From positions 1 to 5,853 of the forward strand of contig JAFTIV010000149.1 in NCBI GenBank assembly GCA_017456685.1: 5,853 bases of DNA, read 5' to 3'. Position numbers and translations under genes: made by a program. Below are positions 1 through 4,358 of the stretch, piece after piece; position 1 is the first letter of the stretch; each line of letters starts with the position of its first letter. The notes below the pieces were generated by a model. That model was not told where the DNA came from, searched no databases, and was given only the letters and a program-made list of their open reading frames with translations. This DNA comes from Clostridia bacterium (lineage in GTDB: Bacteria; Bacillota; Clostridia; Oscillospirales; CAG-272).

Positions 1-590
1 AAATCAAGTCAGCTATTGAAAATACAACCTCTGATTTTGATAGAGAAAAGCTTCAAGAAAGACTTGCAAAGCTTTCTGGAGGTGTTGCAGTAATTAAGGT
101 TGGTGCAGCTACTGAAACAGAAATGAAGGAAAAGAAGCTTCGCATCGAGGACGCACTCAACGCAACACGCGCAGCCGTTGAGGAGGGCATTGTTGCAGGA
201 GGCGGAACCGCTTATATCAATATCATTGACAAGGTTTCAGCACTCACAGACACAGTCGAGGGCGACGAGGAAACAGGTGTTAGAATTGTTGTAAGAGCCC
301 TTGAGGAGCCACTTCGTCAAATCGCTACAAACGCAGGCTTTGACGGTGCGGTTATCGTAGATAAGGTTAAGAATAGCGGTAAGCTCGGCTATGGTTTTGA
401 TGCCTATAACGAGGTTTACTGTGATATGATGGAGGCAGGAATTGTTGACCCAACTAAGGTTACAAGAAGCGCACTCCAAAACGCAGCAAGCGTTGCCTCG
501 ACAGTTCTTACAACTGAGGCTATTGTTGCAGACAAGAAGGAAGAAAATCCGGCACCCGCACAGCCCCCAATGGGTGGCGGAATGTATTAA
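1..590 (+). CDS. groEL: Chaperonin GroEL (Hsp60), C-terminal part; 5' end outside window
   Basis: GroEL is the large ring subunit of the cytosolic GroEL-GroES chaperonin, which encloses unfolded proteins and refolds them using ATP. The visible part is 195 residues; the reading frame begins at base 3 and stays open to the left edge. It covers the end of the apical domain and the second intermediate and equatorial segments. Clear family motifs are [24 protein letters not shown], given here as landmarks [14 protein letters not shown] and GGVAVIKVG, then [20 protein letters not shown]. The Asp encoded at 150-152 (in EDALNATRA) matches the aspartate needed for ATP hydrolysis, Asp398 of the E. coli protein. 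The protein ends in the usual flexible Gly/Met tail, here GGGMY. No frameshift or missing segment is seen in the visible part. A DUF1292 gene follows after 18 bases. Any CIRCE operator and groES would lie upstream, outside the window. Confidence 0.97.
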   Translation, partial: IKSAIENTTSDFDREKLQERLAKLSGGVAVIKVGAATETEMKEKKLRIEDALNATRAAVEEGIVAGGGTAYINIIDKVSALTDTVEGDEETGVRIVVRALEEPLRQIATNAGFDGAVIVDKVKNSGKLGYGFDAYNEVYCDMMEAGIVDPTKVTRSALQNAASVASTVLTTEAIVADKKEENPAPAQPPMGGGMY

Positions 591-608
591 ACGCCAAAGG
601 AGCTTGAA

Positions 609-950
609 ATGAAGGACGAAAATAAGGGCGCACAGGGTGAAGAGCTCGGTATAATTGAGCAAATCCTAAACGGAACAGCAGATAAGCTCACCTTACTTGA
701 TGAGAGCGAGAATGAGGTTGAATTCGAGTGGATTGCCACCGTACCCTACAAAAACGGTGAGGAAACGAGAATTTACTGTATTCTAAAGCCAACCACTCAG
801 GTTGAGGGCGTCGCTGACGACGAGGCTATCGTATTTAAGATATACGAACAATGGCTCGACGGCTTTGAGGACATAGAGGTTGAGAGTGACCTTGATGTTG
901 CCGAGGCTGTGTTTGCAGAGTACGAAAAGCTCTGCGAAAGCGAGGAATAA
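609..950 (+). CDS. DUF1292 family protein (113 aa)
   Basis: This is a small, strongly acidic, probably cytosolic protein of the DUF1292 (YrzB-like) family, whose biochemical role is not established. The family pattern is visible: a hydrophobic strand followed by acidic residues (LTLLDESENEVEFEW, residues 27-41), then a YCILKP strand (56-61) and DDEAIVFKI (70-78). A Glu-rich helical tail ends at residue 113. The start is well supported by AAAGGAG at 596-602, six bases before the ATG. The gene lies 18 bases after the groEL stop with no terminator between them and is followed by a strong hairpin terminator, so it is most likely the last gene of the groEL transcript. In Bacillus the family usually sits near ruvX/yrrK-type genes, so the groEL neighbourhood is notable. 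The family call is from pattern recognition only. Confidence 0.85.
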   Translation: MKDENKGAQGEELGIIEQILNGTADKLTLLDESENEVEFEWIATVPYKNGEETRIYCILKPTTQVEGVADDEAIVFKIYEQWLDGFEDIEVESDLDVAEAVFAEYEKLCESEE

Positions 951-954
951 AGAC

Positions 955-986
955 AAAAGGCATTGCAACGCAATGCCTTTTTTATT
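955..986 (+). terminator. Intrinsic terminator of the groEL-DUF1292 transcript
   Basis: A perfect 12-bp stem, AAAAGGCATTGC (955-966) with GCAATGCCTTTT (970-981), encloses a 3-base loop and runs into a T-rich tail (978-983 is all T). It begins 4 bases after the DUF1292 stop. The A-run on the left arm means that it could also stop transcription arriving on the minus strand. Confidence 0.92.
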
Positions 987-989
987 ATA

Positions 990-1028
990 AATAAAAGAGC
1001 CTGCAAAATGCTTGCAGGCTCTATTTTT
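990..1028 (-). terminator. Intrinsic terminator of fba
   Basis: An 11-bp perfect stem, AGAGCCTGCAA (996-1006) with TTGCAGGCTCT (1012-1022), has a 5-base loop. Read on the minus strand it is followed by TTTTATTTAT, the expected U-tract, and it lies 43 bases beyond the fba stop. A T-run at 1024-1028 makes it plausible in the plus direction too. Together with the hairpin at 955-981 it forms a back-to-back pair separating two convergent transcripts. Confidence 0.88.
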
Positions 1029-1065
1029 AACACAAATTGTATGCTTTGCGTATATTGTAACAGGC

Positions 1066-1929
1066 TTATGCCTTGTTAACTGAGCCGAAGAGCTCCATCT
1101 TTTCCTTAACAGTAGCCTTGATAGCCTCAAAGCCAGGAGCGAGAAGCTTTCTTGGGTCGAAGCCCTTGCCCTGAAGGTCCTTGCCTGCCTCAACATAAGC
1201 TCTTGTAGCAGCAGCGAAGGAGAGCTGACATTCTGTGTTTACATTGATTTTTGAAACGCCAAGAGAGATAGCCTTCTTAATCATATCCTCAGGAATACCT
1301 GTACCGCCGTGAAGAACGAGAGGCATATCGCCAACCTTTTCGCTGATAGCGCCGAGAACATCAAAGTTAAGACCTGCCCAGTTAGCTGGATACTTACCAT
1401 GAATGTTACCAATACCAGCAGCGAGCATTGTTACACCGAGGTCTGCAATCATCTTGCACTCGTCTGGGTCTGCGCACTCGCCAGCACCAACAACTCCGTC
1501 CTCCTCACCACCGATTGAGCCAACCTCAGCCTCAAGTGAGATACCAAGAACATTACAAGCGTTTACAAGCTCTCTTGTCTTAGCGATGTTTTCCTCGATA
1601 GGATAGTGTGAGCCGTCAAACATAACTGATGAAAATCCTGCGTTGATGCATGCCTTAGCGCCCTCGTAAGAGCCGTGGTCGAGGTGGAGAGCAACTGGAA
1701 CGGTGATGTTCAAGCACTTAATCATGCCCTTAACCATACCAACAATAGTCTCATAGCCACACATATACTTACCAGCACCCTCGGAAACACCAAGGATAAC
1801 AGGGGAGTTGAGCTCCTGTGCGGTGAGAAGAATAGCCTTGGTCCACTCAAGGTTGTTAATGTTGAATTGACCAACTGCGTATTTACCTGCTTTTGCTTTT
1901 TCAAGCATTTCTTTTGCTGAAACTAACAT
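1066..1929 (-). CDS. fba: Class II fructose-1,6-bisphosphate aldolase
   Basis: This zinc-dependent cytosolic enzyme reversibly cleaves fructose 1,6-bisphosphate into dihydroxyacetone phosphate and glyceraldehyde 3-phosphate in glycolysis and gluconeogenesis. The 287-residue length is typical of the Bacillus FbaA-like group. Visible motifs in order are YAVGQFNINN (17-26), SPVILGVSEGA (42-52), HLDHG (82-86; Asp84 as catalytic acid/base, His85 as zinc ligand), SVMFDGSH (101-108), LEAEVG (132-137), GNIHGKY (174-180; His177 zinc ligand), LHGGTGIP (206-213; His207 zinc ligand) and INVNTE (228-233; phosphate/substrate binding). The ATG is preceded by AAGGAG at 1938-1943 with 8-base spacing. The gene has its own promoter and terminator and so is monocistronic. 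A tagatose-bisphosphate aldolase (GatY/KbaY type) is the main alternative, but the overall match to FbaA-type enzymes and the absence of sugar-catabolic neighbours favour the glycolytic enzyme. Confidence 0.95.
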   Translation of the reverse strand: MLVSAKEMLEKAKAGKYAVGQFNINNLEWTKAILLTAQELNSPVILGVSEGAGKYMCGYETIVGMVKGMIKCLNITVPVALHLDHGSYEGAKACINAGFSSVMFDGSHYPIEENIAKTRELVNACNVLGISLEAEVGSIGGEEDGVVGAGECADPDECKMIADLGVTMLAAGIGNIHGKYPANWAGLNFDVLGAISEKVGDMPLVLHGGTGIPEDMIKKAISLGVSKINVNTECQLSFAAATRAYVEAGKDLQGKGFDPRKLLAPGFEAIKATVKEKMELFGSVNKA

Positions 1930-1967
1930 AATGTTAACTCCTTATAATATAAATTTTTTCGCCATTC

Positions 1968-1996
1968 ATTTTAACACATATATATCTAAAAATCAA
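1968..1996 (-). promoter_or_regulatory. Sigma-A-type promoter of fba
   Basis: On the minus strand, TTGATT (1991-1996) is followed by a 17-base spacer and TAAAAT (1968-1973). A TG one base before the -10 box makes it an extended -10 promoter (TGTTAAAAT). It lies in the 74-base gap behind the phosphopantetheinyl transferase, so fba can be transcribed alone. No separate terminator is seen for the upstream gene, so some read-through into fba is possible. Confidence 0.75.
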
Positions 1997-2003
1997 TAGC
2001 TTT

Positions 2004-2519
2004 TTAGAATTTTTCGTATTCACTATATATATAATTTTCACCAGTTGCAGTCATAAGCTCAGGAATATCAAGGCAGGAATGTGAAATTGCTTCCATAAAA
2101 GGAACACCCTCAAACTTTGACCTTGCTTCCTTTCTTGTCCAGATGAATAGAAAGTCCCTTGAGCCGAATTCCTTTTTAGCAAGGTATTCCTGCTCGTCCT
2201 TAGTAAAAAACCGCTCGCTAAGGGCGCGCACCCTGCCAGAGGGAATATCTCGTAGCCTTTCAATGTCAACCCCTATAGGCTTGTCACTCACAACACAGAT
2301 AACTATTCCACGAGAGTGCGAAATGCTGAAATGATATGGTAAGCCCTCAAGATAAGGCTTGCCGTGCTCGCCTATTGAAATTGTGTAATCCTCAATGCCA
2401 AGATGCTCTCTTAGAATGTCGCGAAGAAGCTCCCTTCCCATTTCGTGCTCAGCCGTCGCAAGCGCGTGGCGAGATAGGAGAATATAGTCTTGTATTTCGC
2501 CAATTTTTTTGTAATACAT
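2004..2519 (-). CDS. 4'-phosphopantetheinyl transferase, Sfp type (compact)
   Basis: Enzymes of this superfamily move the 4'-phosphopantetheine arm from coenzyme A to a serine of acyl or peptidyl carrier proteins, turning apo into holo carrier. With the start chosen here the protein has 171 residues. Motifs are GKPYL (53-57) and FSISHS (64-69), IGVDIE (82-87; Asp85 and Glu87 are the magnesium-binding acids) and WTRKEARSK (127-135; the W-x-x-KEA-x-x-K signature with Lys130, Glu131 and Lys135). The GVDIE and KEA motifs lie about 45 residues apart, as in Sfp-type enzymes. It is shorter than Sfp (about 224 residues). An in-frame ATG three codons upstream (2526-2528) would abut the AAGGA sequence directly. 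The chosen ATG (2517-2519) has GAAGGA at 2528-2533 with 8-base spacing. The acyl carrier gene at 3962-4186 is the obvious candidate substrate in this window. Whether it serves fatty acid synthesis or a specialised carrier cannot be told. Confidence 0.92.
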   Translation of the reverse strand: MYYKKIGEIQDYILLSRHALATAEHEMGRELLRDILREHLGIEDYTISIGEHGKPYLEGLPYHFSISHSRGIVICVVSDKPIGVDIERLRDIPSGRVRALSERFFTKDEQEYLAKKEFGSRDFLFIWTRKEARSKFEGVPFMEAISHSCLDIPELMTATGENYIYSEYEKF

Positions 2520-2550
2520 AAAAGCCATCCTTCAAATATCTACTAAATAG

Positions 2551-2579
2551 ATTTTAACATATTTTAGACTATAATACAA
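2551..2579 (-). promoter_or_regulatory. Promoter of the phosphopantetheinyl transferase
   Basis: On the minus strand, TTGTAT (2574-2579) is followed by a 17-base spacer and TAAAAT (2551-2556), with TG one base upstream (TGTTAAAAT). The layout matches the fba and lipoprotein promoters. It fires away from the kinase-like gene's promoter, whose -35 box starts 7 bases further right. Confidence 0.7.
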
Positions 2580-2586
2580 TTTTTTC

Positions 2587-2615
2587 TTGAAATTTAAACA
2601 AAAAAATGGTAAAAT
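2587..2615 (+). promoter_or_regulatory. Promoter of the cytidylate kinase-like gene
   Basis: TTGAAA (2587-2592), a 17-base spacer and TAAAAT (2610-2615) with an upstream TG (TGGTAAAAT) form an extended -10 promoter. The expected transcript starts near 2622, ahead of the GGAGG at 2644-2648. This argues against translation starting at the TTG at 2587, which is itself the -35 box. Confidence 0.75.
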
Positions 2616-2655
2616 AAATATAGAAAAGGAAACATCACTTGACGGAGGTATCATT

Positions 2656-3279
2656 ATGAATGAAAACATTGTTGTAACGATTGCCCGCCAATGCGGTAGC
2701 GGTGGACGAGAGGTAGGAGAAATTTTAGCAAAGAATTTAAATATGGCTTATCACGATAAGAGCCTTATAAACCTCGCCGCCGAAAAATCAGGAATGAACC
2801 CTGAAATTCTTAAAAACGCAGACGAGAGGGCGACTCCAAGCTTTCTTTACTCAATTGCCGTTGGTGCAATAGGTATGGTTCCATTTTCGCACGGAATGCC
2901 ATATGACACACCAGTAAACGATAGGCTCTTTGTGCTTCAATCGGGGATTATCGAGGAGGAGGCACAAAAGTATCCCTGCGTGTTTGTCGGTAGATGCGCT
3001 GATTTTGTTTTGAGAAATCACCCTAAGCTCGTGCGCGTTTTTATCTACGCAAGTCCCGAAAAGAGAATTGAGAGAATAGCAAAGACAAATGAGGTCGAAA
3101 GTGGCGAGGCTAAGAGCCTTATGACTAAAATCGACAAGAAGCGCGCAAATTACTATAATTACTACACCTCGCAAAAATGGGGCAGAAGTGAAAACTACGA
3201 CCTTATGATTGATACGACAAAAATCGGCACAGAGGGTGCAGCTAAGATAATTGAGGAATATATAAAGCTAATCAAATAA
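2656..3279 (+). CDS. Cytidylate kinase-like family protein (207 aa)
   Basis: This is a P-loop NTPase-fold protein of the cytidylate kinase-like family (Pfam family often named Cytidylate_kin2). Members resemble CMP kinase, but their substrate is generally unproven. The N-terminal strand and phosphate loop read VVTIARQCGSGGREVG (6-21); an Arg (R18) stands where classical kinases have the P-loop Lys. Next come YHDKSLI (32-38), a Gly/Pro/Met-rich lid-like stretch (about 65-85), VFVGRCADF (109-117; typical of this family) and VRVFIYASPEKRIERI (126-141). A basic helix DKKRANYYNYYT (160-171) and ENYDLMIDT (179-187) complete it. No membrane segment or signal peptide is seen. The start is the ATG with GGAGG at 2644-2648 and 7-base spacing; a longer reading from 2587 would use the -35 box as a start codon. 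The gene is divergent from the phosphopantetheinyl transferase and converges with the lipoprotein gene. Confidence 0.88.
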   Translation: MNENIVVTIARQCGSGGREVGEILAKNLNMAYHDKSLINLAAEKSGMNPEILKNADERATPSFLYSIAVGAIGMVPFSHGMPYDTPVNDRLFVLQSGIIEEEAQKYPCVFVGRCADFVLRNHPKLVRVFIYASPEKRIERIAKTNEVESGEAKSLMTKIDKKRANYYNYYTSQKWGRSENYDLMIDTTKIGTEGAAKIIEEYIKLIK

Positions 3280-3303
3280 AAAGGGCAGTCAAAAAGGGCA
3301 GTC
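3278..3303 (+). repeat. Perfect 13-bp tandem duplication (terminator left arm)
   Basis: AAAAAGGGCAGTC occurs twice head to tail, at 3278-3290 and 3291-3303. The first copy overlaps the last two bases of the kinase-like gene's stop codon. The second copy is the left arm of the hairpin at 3292-3324. Confidence 0.95.
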
Positions 3304-3324
3304 GCTTAACGCGACAGCCCTTTT
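3292..3324. terminator. Bidirectional terminator between kinase-like and lipoprotein genes
   Basis: AAAAGGGC-A-GTCGC (3292-3305) pairs with GCGAC-A-GCCCTTTT (3311-3324) around a TTAAC loop, with one A/A mismatch. The tail is T-rich in both directions: TTTT then a mixed AT stretch on plus, TTTTT on minus. It sits between two convergent genes, 12 bases after one stop and 8 bases from the other, so it probably serves both. Confidence 0.85.
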
Positions 3325-3332
3325 ACCATTAT

Positions 3333-3827
3333 TTAAGGAGTGGCTTCCAAAATACCGTTCTCATCTGGAAAGCCAAGATAGGTGTCAATTTGCTTGTGAC
3401 CACCTGTAAAGAATAAATTGTATGCAGTCATTTCCGCGGGGTAAATTTGAGTCATAAGCGAGTAGTTGTGATGGCAAATCACCTCGTCACCAAGCTGAAG
3501 CTGAGATGGCGACATATCTCCCGCAAAGCTAATAATGGTATAATCACCGCTTTCGTAGGTCAAGGAGCTTCCAAGCGTCACCTTTGCAACAGCCCATTTG
3601 GGCTCGCCCTCGTAATCCTGCCAATGCTCATACATATCATATACAAAGGTTACAATTCCACCATTATTTTCAACCACATATAGGGTTGAAAAATTCATTT
3701 TATCATCATCAAGCGAGTAAATATCATCAATGCTTTTTACATTTTCAGCAGTAAGCTCCTCCTTTGCACAGGCAAGAAGTGAAAAAAGCAAAATAAAAGA
3801 CAAAATTAGACAAGCAATTCTTTTCAT
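3333..3827 (-). CDS. Predicted lipoprotein of unknown function (164 aa)
   Basis: The N-terminus is a lipoprotein signal: basic MKR, a hydrophobic core at about 4-18, then LLAC with Cys20 as the likely lipidated residue. Cleavage before Cys20 would anchor the mature 145-residue protein to the outer face of the membrane. The rest is acidic and looks strand-rich (FSTLYVVENNGGIVTFVYD, 46-64; WAVAKVTLG, 78-86; YTIISFAGD, 96-104). Near the C-terminus LQLGDEV (110-116) is followed by YPAEMTAY (129-136). That GD.V ... YPA layout resembles small OB-fold-like lipoproteins such as the DUF3221/YobA group, but this is an inference from a short pattern. No enzyme motif is seen. The ATG has an AGGGGGAT-type ribosome binding site at 3831-3838. 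It has its own promoter and shares a terminator with the convergent kinase-like gene. Confidence 0.82.
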   Translation of the reverse strand: MKRIACLILSFILLFSLLACAKEELTAENVKSIDDIYSLDDDKMNFSTLYVVENNGGIVTFVYDMYEHWQDYEGEPKWAVAKVTLGSSLTYESGDYTIISFAGDMSPSQLQLGDEVICHHNYSLMTQIYPAEMTAYNLFFTGGHKQIDTYLGFPDENGILEATP

Positions 3828-3875
3828 AAAATCCCCCTATAACGCGAAATAATAATCAGGCTCACCTCTGTAATC

Positions 3876-3904
3876 ATTTTAACACAAATAAATAAAATTG
3901 TCAA
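3876..3904 (-). promoter_or_regulatory. Promoter of the lipoprotein gene
   Basis: On the minus strand a consensus TTGACA (3899-3904) is followed by a 17-base spacer and TAAAAT (3876-3881) with an upstream TG. Thirteen bases around the -10 box (TGTGTTAAAATGA) are identical to those of the fba promoter. The predicted leader is about 40 bases. The -35 box lies just beyond the hairpin that ends the acyl carrier transcript. Confidence 0.8.
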
Positions 3905-3935
3905 CAAATAACAAAGCCCACCATTTGGTGGGCTT
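3905..3935 (-). terminator. Terminator of the acyl carrier protein gene
   Basis: A 9-bp GC-rich stem, AAGCCCACC (3914-3922) with GGTGGGCTT (3927-3935), has an ATTT loop. On minus it is followed by TGTTATTTGT, an imperfect U-tract. It begins 26 bases beyond the stop of the acyl carrier gene. The weak tail suggests that termination may be incomplete, with read-through into the lipoprotein gene. Confidence 0.75.
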
Positions 3936-3961
3936 CATTTTGCTATTAGTACCGTGGGAAA

Positions 3962-4186
3962 TTATGCCTTTGCCTCGATGAACTTTACAACGTCATCTAC
4001 AGTGATAAACTGGTGAAGGTCGTCCTCGTCAAACTCAATACCAAACTCATCCTCGCAAAGAAGAACAAGGTCAGCAAGCTCCAAGGAGTTGATTCCAAGG
4101 TCCTTTGCAAGCTCTGCATCGGGAGTGATGTCGTCTGGGTTGAGTGAAAGCTCCTCAACAAGAATATCCTTTAATTTCTCAAACAT
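3962..4186 (-). CDS. acpP: Acyl carrier protein (74 aa) with NSL attachment motif
   Basis: Acyl carrier proteins hold growing acyl chains as thioesters on a phosphopantetheine arm. This 74-residue acidic protein has the usual four-helix pattern: helix 1 FEKLKDILVEEL (2-13), then ITPDAELAKDLG (20-31), helix 2 from Ser34 (SLELADLVLLCEDEFG, 34-49) and a final helix TVDDVVKFIEAKA (62-74). Ser34 in LGINSLEL is the attachment site. The usual Asp before it is Asn here, so the motif is NSL rather than DSL. The ATG is preceded by GGAGGA at 4193-4198, 6 bases upstream. It stands alone, not in a fab cluster, with its own consensus promoter and terminator. It could be the housekeeping fatty-acid carrier or a secondary carrier for another pathway. 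The Sfp-type transferase at 2004-2519 is a likely modifying enzyme. Confidence 0.92.
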   Translation of the reverse strand: MFEKLKDILVEELSLNPDDITPDAELAKDLGINSLELADLVLLCEDEFGIEFDEDDLHQFITVDDVVKFIEAKA

Positions 4187-4210
4187 GGTAAATCCTCCAA
4201 AATTTTATTT

Positions 4211-4222
4211 GCGCATATGCGC
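4211..4222. promoter_or_regulatory. 12-bp palindrome in the acyl carrier leader
   Basis: GCGCATATGCGC is a perfect palindrome in an otherwise very AT-rich leader. It lies about 10-20 bases downstream of the predicted transcription start and 12 bases before the ribosome binding site. It could be a protein-binding operator or, in RNA, a 4-bp GC hairpin with an AUAU loop. It does not resemble the known FapR operator. Confidence 0.5.
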
Positions 4223-4238
4223 GGTAGTCACCTTTATA

Positions 4239-4267
4239 ATTATATATATTTTGAAGCCGTATGTCAA
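4239..4267 (-). promoter_or_regulatory. Consensus promoter of the acyl carrier protein gene
   Basis: On the minus strand TTGACA (4262-4267), a 17-base spacer and TATAAT (4239-4244) match the sigma-A consensus perfectly, predicting strong expression. A second -10-like TGTTAAAAT lies just upstream (minus strand, around 4274-4282), without a good -35 box, and could mark a weaker second start. Confidence 0.88.
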
Positions 4268-4358
4268 TAGTCAATTTTAACAAAATACCTCTAACAAAAT
4301 TTAGAAAATATGTTTAAAATTAACAAATCATTGCGACAAAATGCAACAAAAAGCCAAA

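Noticed and set aside
237..662. Minus-strand open frame opposite groEL and DUF1292 (141 aa, Cys-rich)
   Set aside because: It is the shadow of two well-supported plus-strand genes and shows no ribosome binding site or family motif.
1040..1056. Imperfect inverted repeat GTATGC / GCGTAT beyond the fba stop
   Set aside because: Short, with mismatches in the minus-strand RNA and no T-tract; the perfect hairpin at 996-1022 is the better terminator.
783..1196. Minus-strand open frame spanning the DUF1292 end, both terminators and the fba 3' end
   Set aside because: It crosses two strong hairpin terminators and overlaps two real genes in other frames; the protein looks random.
2587..2655. 23-residue N-terminal extension of the kinase-like protein starting at TTG
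   Set aside because: The TTG is the -35 box of a well-formed promoter and has no ribosome binding site; the ATG at 2656 has GGAGG in the right place.
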